From Rostratula benghalensis (Eukaryota > Chordata > Aves > Charadriiformes > Rostratulidae), in the NCBI GenBank assembly GCA_013399305.1, contig VXAI01000163.1, forward strand, positions 1,047,959 to 1,111,958: 64,000 bases of DNA, given 5' to 3'. The translations under genes and the position numbers were made by a program. Positions 14,301-29,300 of this stretch are shown in pieces. The notes beneath the pieces are model-generated. The model was not told where the DNA came from and did not search any database. It saw nothing but the letters and a program-made list of their open reading frames with translations. Each line of letters begins with the position of its first letter. The first letter of the stretch is position 1.

Positions 14301-17300
14301 GTCTCCCCAGAGCCTTCTCTTCTCCACATTAAATAACCCCAACTCCCTCAAACTGTCTTCATAGGAGAGGTGTTCTGCCCCTATTAACATTTTTGTGGCC
14401 CTCCTCTGAACCGCATTCCCAACAAGTCTTTCCTGTGGCAAGGGCTACAGAGCTGGACACAACATTCCAGGTGGGGTCTCACCAGAGCAGAGAAGAGGGG
14501 AAGAATCACCTCCCATGGCCTGCTGACGACACTTCTTGCTATGCAGCCCAGGATGCAGTAGGCCTTCTGGGCTGTGAGTGCACATGGACATGGCTGGCTT
14601 ATGTTCAGCTTTTCATCCATCAGTACCCCCAAGTCTTTCTCAGCGGGACTGCTCTCAATCCCTTCATCTCCAAGCCTGTATTGATACTAGGGGTTGCCCT
14701 CACCCAGGTGGAGGACCCTTGCATTTGGCCTTGTTGAATCTCATGAGGTTTACATGGGCCTACTTCTTGAGCTTATCCAGGTCCATCTGGGTGGCATCCT
14801 GTCACTCAGGCCTGTTAACCACACCAACCACTCAGCATGGTGTCACCTGCAAACTTGCTGAGGGTGCACTCGATCCCACTGTCTATGTTACTGGTGAATA
14901 TCTGGCATATGTTCTTGTTCAATTTCATGCCATCAATGCTTGTCCAATGCTCCAATTTATCTAGATCTCTCTGCAAGACCTCTTGTCCCTCAAGAGAGTC
15001 AACAGCACCTCCCAGTTTGGTATCATCAGCAAACTTGCTAATGGTGCATTCAACTCCTGCATCCAGAGGGTTGAGAAATATAATTCAATAGGACTGGCCC
15101 TAGAATTGATCCCTGAGGAACACTACTGGTGACCAGCAGCCAGCCAGATGTAGACCCATTCACTACCACCCTTTGCATCCTGCTGCTCAGCCCGTTCTTC
15201 ACCCAACAAACCATGAACCTACTCATCCCACAGTTGGACAAGTTGTCTGAAAGGATACTGTGAGGGCCTTACTAAAATCCAGAAAGCTACATCTACCACC
15301 TTCCTTTCACCCACTAAGCAGGTGACCCTATTGTAGAAGGGTATCAAATTAGCTAGACAGGGACATACTATGAAAAAAAAAAAAAAGAAAAGAAACTGGC
15401 ACAGTTAGGTATTTTATACACTAGGAGCTAGTCTGTCTGATACACATCCTTGAAATAAGAAATTTACAACAAAAAAAACCCTGCAAAGTTTTGTCTGAGT
15501 GCTCAAGTGTTCTGTCAACCATACGTTTGGCTTTAGCAGGAAAACACACACTCCTCTCCTTGGCACATACAACCCCTCTCCTCCCCTTCTCAGCAAGGGC
15601 CATCCGTCCCCTGCCAAACCTCATGAATTTGAGTATTATGAACAGACAATTTCTCTACTTTTACCCAGTGACAGCTGTGTGCAATATTCACTTTCTGACT
15701 GACGTCAGGCTCTGCGCTGCAAATCTGGTAGATCTTTCTTAATGCCTCATCACAGGTGTAGTTCCACAATTTAACTGAGAATCCATACCAGCTTTGCTTT
15801 CGATTCTTTAGATAATATTTGTGGTAAAAAAATCATATGCTGTACTTTTCAACATTCTTGTTGAAATGCATATGGCAAAAGATAGTAAAGGAAAGCCAAG
15901 ATGTTCGTAAATTCTGAATTGATTGTAAAATTAATTATATTTCCAATCAAGGGAATAGCATAGAAACTCCTTGAAGTGTTCTGTCCTTTTCCTCATTAAA
16001 ACAGAAGATGAAAAGTTTGCATGGAAGAAAAACCACACTGTTGTTCCTTTGGTTGCCTGGTCTTAAAGTGGCCTTTTGTGGGTTTTACAGTTCAATAAAC
16101 TCAATGACAGCCCAAATTAAAATGATTAAAAAACATCACTAGTTTTAATTTTGTTTTTTACAAATAGGAAAGAAATAATGATTTACTACAGCATTATCAC
16201 CAATTCAGTGCTATCTCCAAGTAGGAATTTAGGAACACGGGGTTATACAAGTGACAATATTTAACAATTTTCATTCTCCTTCCTTTGAGCAGTAATAAAA
16301 ACCTAAGTATTATTTTTTGACTCAAAATCTGCACAAGGTCTGTGTGATCACTCAGATTTTTCTTATTTCCCATCATTTCTGCAAGAGAAAGCTTTCCAAA
16401 ACATAAAGATTAACATGCAACTTAACCCCCAGTTGCAGAACAAGATAAAACTACTTTGTGTGTTCTAGAGAAGTTGTTCTTCATTAACATATCAAAACAC
16501 CACCACATAAAGATAATATAATTCTTAACCTGAGTAATCTTCACAGTCCTTCATCTAGTGTGGGTAGAAAAGATATTTTTAGCATTTTCCACACAGCCAA
16601 GACAACTACAATTCACATTAAGCCAACGTTAATTTGAATTAATGTGTATGCTGTCACTGGGCTTTATAACATTTCTTCTAATGGCTGTAAAGCATAGCAA
16701 GTTATCTATCAGCTTAAGATGTTACAGGTTCTTACCTGTTTTCGTTTGGATTGGAAGCTAGTAATATTCAGCACACCCCTGTCCACAGGCTAAGGTGGAG
16801 GAAAAAATATTAGAGGATTATTTTTTTTCCTAAGACAGGTTTCCATGCAACAAATACGTAGGAGTTTTATGATCAACTTACAGAAGACAGTGGACTAGAA
16901 ACAGGAGATGGAATCCTTTTAGCATCCTGTTGAAAAAACAGTACAAAAAGAAAAATTAAATCAAACAGGCAACTACACTACAGAAGGAAGATCTTCATCC
17001 CACATTGGCACATTTACTATGTTTTTCAAATGCATGAAATGAAACAGAGTCAAAGGAGTGCCATTTACCGCCAAAGGACTTGACATCTTCTCCAGTGACT
17101 GCAAGATGCGCCGCGCTGTGGAACTTGTCACACCATAGGATTGCACACTTGCTTGTTTAGCTTTCATTTGTCTTCTTACTGGGGGCTGAAAAATTAGCAT
17201 TGCAAATGTTATAATGCTTGATTTTGTTTTAAATGTGTGTATTTTGTGCCCTATGGCTACACTGATGGTGCAACTCTTATGGTGACTGAGAAAAAAGCAC

Positions 17301-20300
17301 TCACTGGGCATTCAAGCCACGAAGAAGAAAATGTATTTTGCTTACTTTACAGAAGTTTAAGTGGGATCCCACACATCTTCACATGGGAGAAAACAGGAAA
17401 AGAAACACTTAAACGTAAAAAGTTATAAAAAGGAAGATGTTAGGCCTGTTGAGTCTCTGAAGAAGTAATCAGGAAAACAGAACTAAGGCAAGGCTTGTGC
17501 TGCAGAAAGTACTTTCAGTAACAAAACGGATCTCAAAGTTTCATGAAAACCAACATACACAATCATCATCAGGAATTTCTAGTTTTATTTATCTTGTTTC
17601 CTCCCTTTCCCCAGGATTAGAGTTGACTGCGGAATTTTTTAGTCTGGTTAAAAAGATCTGATTTGAACTGTAACAGATCTAAACGTATGACATTGAAAAA
17701 GTAAACTGCTTTATTTGCATCATGTGACTTTGAATATAATTTAAAAAAAGAAAAAAAGAAGTATTTTGGTGTGACTTTTTTTTTTATTATGTTAAATCCC
17801 TCACGTAACCACATCAAGCTTTACCACACTTGACGACAGGAAGCCAACCATACAGCACGTAAAAAACACAAGGGAGACTTGCTGTAATCCACAAGCCGGT
17901 CTCTCCTTTAAAAGCCTAGCATTTTGGTTCCTCTTTTCAGCATAATCCACATTAATTTTGTAAAAACTAAAAATAGCTGATCAAAGAGAGCTCCTAGTTT
18001 ACAGGAGGTTTTGAATGTTTTGAAGTTTGATTTAATGCCAAGTCAGAACAAACCGCAAGTTTTCAAGGGTTCCCCCAAGTCAGGAACTTGTAGGTCCCCT
18101 TGTTCCATGGTAGAAATGGACTGACAGAATAGGTCCAGCAAACTCTTATTTCCAGTTCCTTAAATAAGTTCCTTCTGCCTTATGGGGTTTTTTTATTTTT
18201 TTAAGTAAAGGTCATTTTGATTTAAACACATTCCAACCAAACCTGAATTTATTAACTGCCATTTAGATTCAACTCTAGCTACTGAGAGTTGTAAGCAATT
18301 TTAATTTGCTGGTTCATTTGAGAACATGAAGAACTCTTAGAGGGACAAGTAACTCTTTTTGAGAGCTGTCTGAATGATATTAAAATAGAAAGTATTTTAC
18401 TGTTTATCTTGAGATTGCATTTAGGACTGCATGCCTCCCTCTAGGTAACAGAAGAGCAAAGGATTAGCAAAGTTGCCTTTTAGAGACTACAATAGTAAAG
18501 AGTGCACCATTTCATACAATATATTCATAGCATGAGTGTAGGCATGTTTGTCTCAGATCTACACACAAGTATCAGGCAGGTAGCTTTGCTACTGCACACA
18601 CAAGTTTTCAAGTTATGCCATCATTGTTTTTATTTACAACTTATGTTAACGTAATACAGTAAGAGGCAGGCAATATCAGAAAATTTTTTGAAAGACTTGA
18701 CAACAGAGGAAATCCCAACTACAAACTTCAAGCCAGAACCTAAGAGGCTACTGTCATTCTTGTGCATTATGTCAAGCACTTCTACATCAGCTGGTAAAAA
18801 AGAGTTTAACCAGAAATTGTTATTTTCTACTGTTGTAGGCTAAGAGGGCAAAACAGGAACTCTTGCCACATTTCCATGCTCACAGCTCTTTTGGCCATAC
18901 TACCCCTTCTGTATTTAAGTTATATTTTTTCCTCACACTGCACTACTGTTCTCATACCTGGTAAGGAGCAATTCGTGCTTTTGTCTCCCTTGCTGCTGCT
19001 GCTGCACCACCATAAGTGGTCTTTCCAGGATAAAATGGTGAATCCCCAAGCTGGCTTGTCTTAAAGACAGAAGTGTTTCCAAGTGACTGCAGAAAAGTAT
19101 TATGATAAGTGGTTAGTTAAATGGCTACACATTCAAATTTATTAAAATTAGTACTATGCAGGACTTACAGGAGAGGGAGATCCAAAAGCAGATAAATTGA
19201 ATGCAGGTTTTTTAGAGCTAGTTGCAGGATGCTGTGAGAGGGAATGAGATCTTTCAGCCTCCGTGGACCAGAGCAGTGGCACTGAAGTATTTTTTGAAAC
19301 TGTGATATCTGCCAAAAAGAGACACACTATACGTAAATGCCTTGTGTATACAGAGAACTTTAATATCAAAGATGACACTAACTCCAGAGTTCTTTAACAT
19401 GGAAAACCTAGCCCTACAGAATGAAAAAGCACCCTAACACTCATTTCTCCAGCATTCTAACCCTCAGATTTCTTCAGACAGATCAACTTCACTTATGGTA
19501 CGAAAACTCAGTATCAACCCCAAACTTGAAACCTTTTCACAGAACTGCAAATACATCACTTTTCTGTAATCCTTCCAAAGCACACACAAGTTAATAGTGT
19601 GCTTCCCATACAGAGCAATGTTATTTTTATTTCTTTCATGGTAAAATAAAACAGAACTCCAGAAACACTGGTGCATCTATAACAATACAAAGGTTTTCTT
19701 ATGTGGGTAAAGGGTTAGAGGCCAGCATAGGCCAGAATTTCACAGGTTTTAAACCTGCAAAGGTCCCTAAAGACTGAACTAGAAGAGTTAATGACTTCTT
19801 TTCCATGTATGTTTTATGGAGACACACCAGAAAGCTCTGACAAACTCAAGTTATGCTGCTAAAACCTGGCAATATCTACTCTGAATTGTAAAAATATGTT
19901 TTCCAGAGAACTTGCCGAGGATGCCTCTGTGCCTGTTCATGTGGGGGGACCAGAAAAAGCTGCAAACCTCCTGTTCACCCTTTCTCAGTGAGATCACCTA
20001 GGTCCTTATCTACATCAATACAATGTTTGGGGCTTTTGTTGGGCTTGTTGGGTTTCTTTTCCCACTTTAAAATGGTGTACACTCCTTGCTGAATTCAGCC
20101 AAAGACACAGCAGTATTGACAACTGCTGCCTTCTACCAAGAAAGGCCAAAAAAGCAACCCAAAACTTGTTCACTCCAACAGTTCCTTTATTGACTTCTGG
20201 TGAAAGAACAGGAAAACATCCTGTGTTTCTATCTGTTGCCCACATTTATTCACATCTAACCAGCTGTCAGTTAGATATTCTGAGTCACTCTTCCTTCTAG

Positions 20301-23300
20301 GCAACCATCCTAGCTGTCAAGCTAGAGTAATTTCCAGTTACTACTATCCCATGTCAAAATTTACAGATAACCTATAGCTAAAAGTGTATTTATCAGCACC
20401 AAATCTTTGTAGCTTCAGGGTCTCAAATGTACTCCAAAACAAGTTATATTTAAAGGTGACAGGATTATATGCTTCTAAAATACTAAAACTTAAATTTAAT
20501 TCTAAGATCCAAAGCTGACATTCACCTGCTTTCTTTGCTAAGGTGATGTGGAATATTAAAGAATCAAAGCAGTCCATGTTATTGAAAACTATCAATTAGA
20601 GAACTTGAAAGTTACCTTTATCAGATGCTCTAGAGGAGAAGCCACTGGTTGTTGAGATGTTATCATCATCATGCAGAGAGGTAGAATCTTTTATTTCCTT
20701 TACAAGAGACAGTCCAGGACTGCCAATGCCAAGTGAAGAAGATGTAGAGGGCTGACAATGCGGTACGGTGGAATCCAAGATGGTACAGTTCAAATGGCTC
20801 CGATGAAGAGAGGGCCTTGTTAACACCTCTGAGAAGTTCAATGCAGATCTACTCGTGGATGGTTCTAAGCAAGAATAGGGAGACAATTAGCTTTTCTACA
20901 GGCAAGACTCACAGAAGCCAAAACCTGTTTTCTATCAACACTCCTGCTATTGCCAAGTTCTAAGCACAGAAATAGAGAAGCCGAATTTAACTTCTTCCTC
21001 ACCCAGATAGGGTTTCATCTCTCTGATGACAACAGCAACCCTGCAATACCAAGTATTAATGTCGCATTAAGGAGCGGTTAACAATGAGGTTTTACAACAC
21101 CAAACTCTGACCCCACGCTTAAGTGCTCCAATACTAAATCTTTCAACCAAATCAAACATACAAATTCCTTCTTCTGTAGACCAAGCTTGCAATAAGCTTT
21201 CCAGAATTTGATATGACATGGGAAGTTAGAGACAACTGCAGTTTATATAATCCTGTAATAAAGATGATGTTAATCTGAACATGTAATATGAAAATGTGTC
21301 TTTGCAGAGATTTTGGTGTCATTGCCCCCTCCAAAATTCTACCATATCAAGTCATGCTATAGGCAAAACATTATCTCCTATCCATGAACTTTTGACATTG
21401 AGGAACAAAGTACAAGATGCAAGAGGGAATTTTTTTCTCATAAAACAATGGGTCTGCAAACACCACCAGTGTCTTGCAAGAGGTGGTCTCGCAGCTTCAA
21501 CTTGACACGTTAACAGAACAGCTGTTAATGGATATCTTGCTTGATATCCATGTACGTCCCTCCTAGGAATTCTGGGTAAGAACATAATTTTGAGTGAGCA
21601 TCCTCTTGACATTTGCACTGAAGCTTAAACTAGCTAGACCAATCTTCGTGACCACAACAGTACCAGCAATTAGATCTCCAAAGCACTGGTAGATTTTCGG
21701 GACTCTTTGTTTGGGAGAAAGAAAGTATTAAAAGATTGAAGTCTGGCCAAGCAAAGGAGTACAGGCTGTAGCACACTGGAACCTCAGAGCTGAAGAAACA
21801 GGCTTTCTAAAATTATAATAGTAATAATATTTTTTTAAAAAAAACTTATTATTAACTATAGCAAGACAGATTGATCTACAATATCCACAGACTGCAACAC
21901 AAGCTACTAAAGGTTCTAGGGTGTCCATCTGCTCCTGATTTCTTGGAGTTAGGAAGTTTGCCGTGCAGCTGTTCTCAGTGAAAGGTCCTTTCACACAGTT
22001 CCTCAGGAAAGCCAACACATGTTCCTTATTCATTAAGACCTCCTCTATTCCTTTATCCAAACTTATTCTCAAGCTACAGCTAAACCTCCTTGTTTACAAC
22101 TGGATTACATTGGTTACAAGGGTATTTGCTCATTATTTTGCTTCTGCCAACAACAGAAGCAACTGACTTTCCACACAGATGGTTACGTCCGCGTGCTCAC
22201 ACAAAACTTCTCTTCTTATTAAAAATTTAGTTCCGCAAACTTGCTAATTTAAAAGAAACTCAAATGAGAGCATATGCAGATTTACAGAGAACTACAGAAA
22301 AAGGAGAGGCACAGATATAAAACAGATTCATCTTTTACATGGTAAATTAAGGGGCTGCAAACCCCTTAAGCATTTGCCAAGGGTTGAAACTGTTTTTCAA
22401 CCAATGTTCTCAAAAAGAATGTCATAAGCTGTGTTCCTCAACTCTCCATTAAATTAACAATAAATTTTACGAAGTTGATTGAAAAATCTCAAAGGAGAAA
22501 AAGAAAATAATCAGGAACCAAGAAGGAATTTTCCTCTGACATTCTAGCACCTGCTCTTTTGTTTTGAGGACAACAAAACAAATTAATGTTTTTATTACCT
22601 TTGGCAATTAGTTAAGACTTTCATTCCAGGCCTTTTAAAAAGAAAAGGTAACCCAGCCTACTTGCAAATGAATATTATCAATATTTTGCACCTGGCTAAC
22701 TGACCACTTGAAGTTCACCAATGACTTCCAAGGACTGTAATACAACCTCCAGTATGTTTCCCAATTATGTTTACAGTTTAAAGCTAAAGCAGTTTCACAA
22801 ACAGTTGTTGGGTGATTTTTTGGGGGGCATTTTGGTTTTGTTTTGTGTGGGGGTTTCTTTTGGTTGTGGGNNNNNNNNNNNNNNNNNTTTAATTCTGTCA
22901 AAACGCTCCACATCAGTTTCCTTTAGAAATTTAGATTCAAAGCTAAAAATCTGTGGATAAATACAGATGGCCTGAATACTAAATGATTTTTCACATACCT
23001 TCTAAATTAATTCTTGCTGATTCAGGCGTGACTCTCCCATCAATCACTATGGGATTCTCATTTGCATAATCATGGCGATAGTTTACTGGACTCTCTTCCT
23101 GGTTTGTAGATTCATTTGCATTTACACGTTCAGCTTCACTTCTATTGAAATACTTCTGTAACCATCCCGGTACAATGTTTTTCACCGATTCTGTAACTCT
23201 GCTAATGATACCCTGCTTGAAAGAAAAAACACTTGTTAATTACAGACACACAGTCAACAGCATATGCTGGGATGCAGCTTTCCATTGGCCTTGAAGGTAG

Positions 23301-26300
23301 GTATTAGGAAGCAAATATCCAGTACAACGGTAAGATAGAGGGGTTGATCCCAGACATAGAATCCTTATACTTTTGGGACACACATGACAAAAATTCACCC
23401 AACATTGAATTTCCTACTAACCTATCAGTTTCTGAATTTCCCGGTGACCTTGGCAATGTTTGAAACTCTGAAATTTCAACCAAAGTTCCACAGAGGCTTC
23501 TCAAGTCACAAGGTCATCAGGATTATCTATTTCTAAACAACTCCTGATGTAAGTATTTTTTTGAGGACTCCTTCTCTAAACACTTTCACTTGAAAAAACA
23601 TCAAATTCTGCAATTATCTACAGTGGTAGATAAAATCAAGAAACTTAAATATTTCTAGTTTTTCTAATGCTGAGCTGCTAACAACTTGTATCAAGAAAGC
23701 GCTGCTATGTTCTGAACAGTCAGGGTATCCTGAAAGAAGTCCTGGATGAAACAGCTATAGTTGAGTAACAGATGCCTCACTACAGCACCATCAAATAGAT
23801 GGATTTTGATCAAATTTCATTTCATGATATAATACAAGTTTTGGGTATTCTTAGTATCCTGCAATTACTGAATACATAAAAGCCATTTCCATTTTGACAT
23901 TTCCCAATTATTTGCAATGCTTATGTTCCACGTTTAAGAAATACTTATTTACCATTTTGGTTTAGGCAGTCACTTGTTCCCCATCACACCCTCAAAATTT
24001 CAACACACCTTCCTGTCAAATCTCAACCCCGTGCACCTCAGAATTTCAACACATCTTCCTGTCAAATCTCAACCCCATGCACCTCAGAATTTCAACACAT
24101 CTTCCTGTCAAATCTCAACCCCGTGCAGCGGATTGCTTGCAGGATGGAGCTCCATCCCTCTGACACTGACTGCAGCCACAGGACCAGCTACTAAACTCTG
24201 CAAGCAAACCTGACAGCTAACTCAACAATTTCAACACTTTGGAAACTAAAAAGTAACAAGAGTTAAACTGATTTTTGTTGAGCTCCATTTTCAGTTGGTG
24301 ATGCATGTATCAAAGGCTTTGGCAAGATAGTTATGCCAGACCTTCACAATAAAATTTTCTAGGCAAAATTATTACTCAGGTGTAGAAAATTGAGAATATT
24401 CTTTGAATGTCTAATAGTTACAGTCTAGTAAGCAATTCTGAAATGAGAACTCTGCTGTATTCAATGATAATAGAAGTCCATATCATTTATTGAAGTCTTT
24501 CATACATGATAATGCAAACACCAACTTAACAGGAGTTATAAACAAATTACATGCCCTTGAATCTGGAGTTAAGAGGGTGGCAGGGAAAGAAGAGGAAGGG
24601 AAGGTAGAAGACAAAAAGCCTTCTCACAGAAAGAAAGTTGTCTTAATTTACAATTTGACATTTTTCATAATGATCTGTAATTCAATCTTCTACTTGCACA
24701 AAGACAGAATAAATATCCAGAGACAGCCTAGAGCAGGCAGAATACAGCATAATAAACACATCCATGACAATTACCACACTGAGATCCACGCAAGGACACC
24801 ATGCTCAGGATGTTGCTGCTATTCTACATCAATACTAAGCCTCAGCTTTCCAACACAAAAAAAAAAAAACCCTAACTGCATGTAATGCCAGAATTCACAA
24901 GCAGTTCTGTGCATGGTACCAGCAAAAAGGCAGCCCCTACTCTGTCCCGAGCATCTCATTTCCACCCTTCCCTGTGACACATTGTCCCGCCTTTTTGGGG
25001 CAAATACTTTGCTGCTAAAAAGTAGCAGATAAATGTCAGGGGCCCACAGGAGTTAAAATTTGCAAAATAAGCTAATGCTCAGGACACAAACCACATCCAA
25101 GACAATGCTCTCTCCAAAAAGCTAAGCACTACTGCATTCAGTATTGCTGGAGAGTGTCTTAATCAGAAAATAAGTATTACTGGCCATAAACCAGGACTGT
25201 ATTGATTCTCTCCGGACTGAAAGTTATCTGAGAATCAAGATGGAAGAAGTCACCAGCATCCAGAAGAGTAAACACCCTATCATTAGTAATCCAAATGAGT
25301 AACTGGAGAATCTAGCTAGACTAATAATTAACCAAGATGACATTTTACCATCCATATCTAAAACCAGACTGGTTTGACTATTTCTTGCATATGGCAGCCT
25401 TGCCAGCACTCTCCACATCGTTGGTGCTTTAAGACTAAGCTGGGTAACACAGGGCAATAACTTCTCAAACCAATCCAGGAGCTGGAATCCAGTCAGCGCA
25501 GCCGAACCGTAGCAAGTACTAATAGCCTGCTCCATCTGGCTTTGGCACAGTGGAAGACAAGAAGCAGTTTTACGCTCCAGAATACTGCTGGCTTAGTGAC
25601 AAAGGGAGGAAAAACAGAATACACAGAAATGCACCTCCATTTTCTGTCTGCAAAATGAAAATATTGATTAAAGGCGTTGTGAAAGAACTAGACAGGCATT
25701 ATGAACGAGCCATCATCCAACATAAATCTTGCTGTGAAAAAGTACCTCCCCCCCTCAAATTAAACCTCACACCCCAGTTATGCCCATTCATTCAGGGGCG
25801 GAGATGGAGAAGATGAAAATTTCTTTACAGTATCTTCTACTTCCCCATCACAGCTGAAAGCCAATAAATAAAACAGCTTGGCTGGACTCCTGTCCAAGTC
25901 AGATAGTTAAAGTACCATGGACCAACTACACTTTTAAACATGCACACTCTGTCATCTTGCCAGGACATTTCAGCAAAGTGTCATGCCTTACATCATTTTA
26001 AACCCAGCATTTTAATCTTACACTAACTTCTACTTTTTTTTAATTCTTCAATACAGCACACCCTTACCCTTTTCCTGCACATGCACCACAAGCCTACCCA
26101 GCCAGCAGCAGAGTGCTCTCCTTCTACTGCTCCTGTTCCACCAGCCCTGGATTCCATCCATCCCAGGTTCCCTGGCACTACCATCTCCCCACACAGGCAC
26201 CATTAATCCTCCCAGAAGGCTGTCAAGGATACCCACCCATTGATGCAAACTGATCTTCAGAGGTGTAATACAGCAGGCACACGCACAAGACAACTGTAAC

Positions 26301-29300
26301 AGTCTTACTCCTCCAGCCAAATCCGAGCAGACTGCTTGGATCCCAATCTCCTCAGGCCACAATTATGTACTACTTCCTTTTCCTGAACACTGTCATTTAT
26401 TACAGCTACACTGAATACACTACTGCACAAAAAACTTCCAGGTTGGGAGTGGAGGAAGCAGCACTGGCACACAGGTTTTATGCTCGTAACACCTCATTTC
26501 CACAGGCCACAGAGGCACCAAACGTAACAGCGTAAAAGGGCAGAAGATGCCACAGGGCAACCCCGACTGCACGAAGCAGTGTTTTAGTCAGTGAATGTGA
26601 TTTAGTCTTTAAGTGACTGATTTCAGCAGTCTGAGAGCTGCTGTCCGTACCAACAACAGTTGCCTGCTCGTCTTAAAATGCACTCATACTCTATTCTCAT
26701 CCTAACCTATCAGCAGGAAAGCAGAACAAAGCAAACAAAAAAATCCACTGAAAAGAGCTAATAGTTTAGAAATACGTATTCACAACAGTTACTCGAATTC
26801 TGTGTATCATCCTAAGTGGCTACAGCTCTCCTAGATAGATCTAAGTCTATGTAGACAAACACCACAGCAACAGTAACTACAGTTACTCAGGGCACATTGC
26901 CTTGAGATGCAACTCTTAAGTGAAAGAGATGTGGATAGAAATACTAACCAGCGAACAGGCCTTGTAATTTACTACTTTAAAATACCATTTCTTCAAAGAA
27001 AGAAAAATCAACAGGTTAGGGTCACAGCTTGACTTCCAAACTTAAAAGTAGGCTATTTCTTGGCCAAAATATTTACAGAAATTGACAGTTCTCCCAGCTT
27101 GTAAGGATCATTCACGTACCATGGGGGAAGTGCTGGCAGGAGTATTCAGCAATGATGCATTACTGGAAAACATCCATTTTCATAGCTGAGTTTATTTCAG
27201 TCTGAGAGGCTTAAGTAAATCCCACTATAGAACACAGGACGTACTAAAAAAATTAGATATATAAATTATATAAAGGGCATACACCAACGTAAACTTGCCA
27301 GAGGTGCAAAATACACAACCAGATAAAAGAGCTGATTTCCACTCCACTGTACGCACACCTCTGAGAAGCACCAAGATTTTACCTCAGGCCTCTCAAGAGA
27401 TTTCTTTGCTTCCCATTTCAAAGTTCAAGTTATTAAAACATATGAATCAGTAAGTCCTCAAAAAGCAAACCTGCACCTAATGAAGTTCAGTGAGACAGAG
27501 CAGATCAACCTAACCACTTCCAACCATCAAAAAGGAATTTGTGTGCTCTCTTTGTCCCCCACAGCTACCTCATGGCAGTTCTGGCGGAACTCACGACTCT
27601 GTACTAGCTGAATTCATTATTCTGGCAAAAAAAGTACGTGTTTCTCTGCTGGTCTAATGAGTTCAACTGGCTCAGTGCACCAGAACTGGCCCAGGAGAGA
27701 GCAAGGTCAGGCAGCCAGGGTAAGGGGCAGAAGAAACCAAACCTCTCCCTTGTTTTAGCTGTCCTGTGTCCATGCTGCTATTAGAGAGATTGTCCCTCTC
27801 TCTTCTTCACCTCACCCTTCCCTTGTGCTGCCGCTAGCACAGACGTGCAGCTCACTGACAAAATGTATCAGGGCTCTATTTCTCTACAGACTGGGAAGGT
27901 GAGGACGACCCTTTCAGGGGGTCACTGATCCAGCTCACCATGTGGCTGCACGGGCGTTGATGCAAAAGCAGGAACAGAAAAGGTAACACAGGCGTGATTG
28001 TTGCTTGCAGCGGCACAGTGGCATAAACCAACTCTGCTTTTGCTATTTAGGGAGTGGTTTCAATTTGGACATAGGACAGCAGAGTTTGATATTTCATTTA
28101 GAAAAAAAAAAAAAAGGCAATAAAACTTATGACTTAATATGAACGATATGTTACAGGAATGTCATTAATTATGTAACATTTGAAAAACAAGTTTTATTTA
28201 AGGCGACTGAACTAGCTCAGATTTATTTCTAAAAAACACAAAGAAGGAATTATGACTCCAGATGCCAGAATATTTCCTTTTTATTGCTTGAAGTAAGCCC
28301 TGTTTTCCTTAGTTTCGTTAGCCTTTGAATAAGCATCCCAGGGAAATTCAAGTGCTCTTTTATATTTTGGCACTGCTTGCAGCTCTGTACCCATCATTAT
28401 CTCTTCCATCCAAGTGCAAAAAGCCAGCGTATGCTCTGCTAATCGGTGTCTAACCCACTAGGTTAAATCCTTGTGATGCTGAATGGTTTTATCTCAAGTT
28501 TTGTCCACACCTTCGGTCAATACAGTGACAACATTACAAAAGAGAGCATGAAGCACAAGGCAGCTTTCTTCCCTCCTTGTAGGAAGCACATTAGGCTACA
28601 GTTAATCTTCAGCAGCAATCACTGATGGGCACTGTAAATTAATGAGCACACAGTATTAGACAAAAATCTATCAGTATCAAACCCCCCAAAAATGTAGTAT
28701 TAAGGAGACTACTTTCACTTACAACTTTTCAAGCAGTTTTAAAGAAGTTTTTTCTTAATCTAAGAAGGGACCTTAAGTACAGTTAGTATTTTTTTATTGA
28801 AAGACTGTTGCACTCGGGCAGTGTGCTTGCAGCCAAGTTTCATAGAGTACATAAAATGACATTAATTAAAGTGCTGCTCAGACTATTTTTCTTTTTCTAT
28901 AAGGAATCCAATAGTCAAACCCAGTCATTTTTACCTAACAAGTATAACAATACCTAAAAACACCATGTGGCACCAGGATAAACTGACATAACTGCATGGA
29001 CACGTAGTCTAAAGTTTTCAAAATTAGAGTGATCAAGAAATAATGTCCCATAGTACCAGTTCTTTCCAAGGCCATTAGTACAAGCTATTAGATTTAGCAA
29101 AGCATGATAACATACTTTTTTTTATTATTATTTATTTAGTCTTTAAATAGACAGTTTAGGTATAAAATCACCTATCTTATTTATAGGTATTCTCTATAGA
29201 ATAAGGCCCAATTTGTAACAGTATTTCAGTGTCACCAAAATAACTGATAACAGAAATGGCAAACTCTTCCTCTTCCCTGCATTTATGGCAAAGGTGAACT

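Larger units (their letters stand above)
12541..16735. other. NUP153 intron 8 containing a CR1 cluster
   Basis: Outside the CR1 pieces at about 13505-15360 the intron is AT-rich with no recognised feature. The CR1 insertions lie in the same orientation as the host gene. Confidence 0.65.

Noticed and set aside
13941..14632. Minus-strand frames of 166 and 82 codons as a possible gene
   Set aside because: They encode C-terminal CR1 reverse transcriptase sequence with frameshifts and stops; a dead LINE, not a host gene.
25224..25535. 103-codon minus-strand open frame in NUP153 intron 1
   Set aside because: No recognisable domain, no splice or promoter context; consistent with chance in a 15-kb intron.
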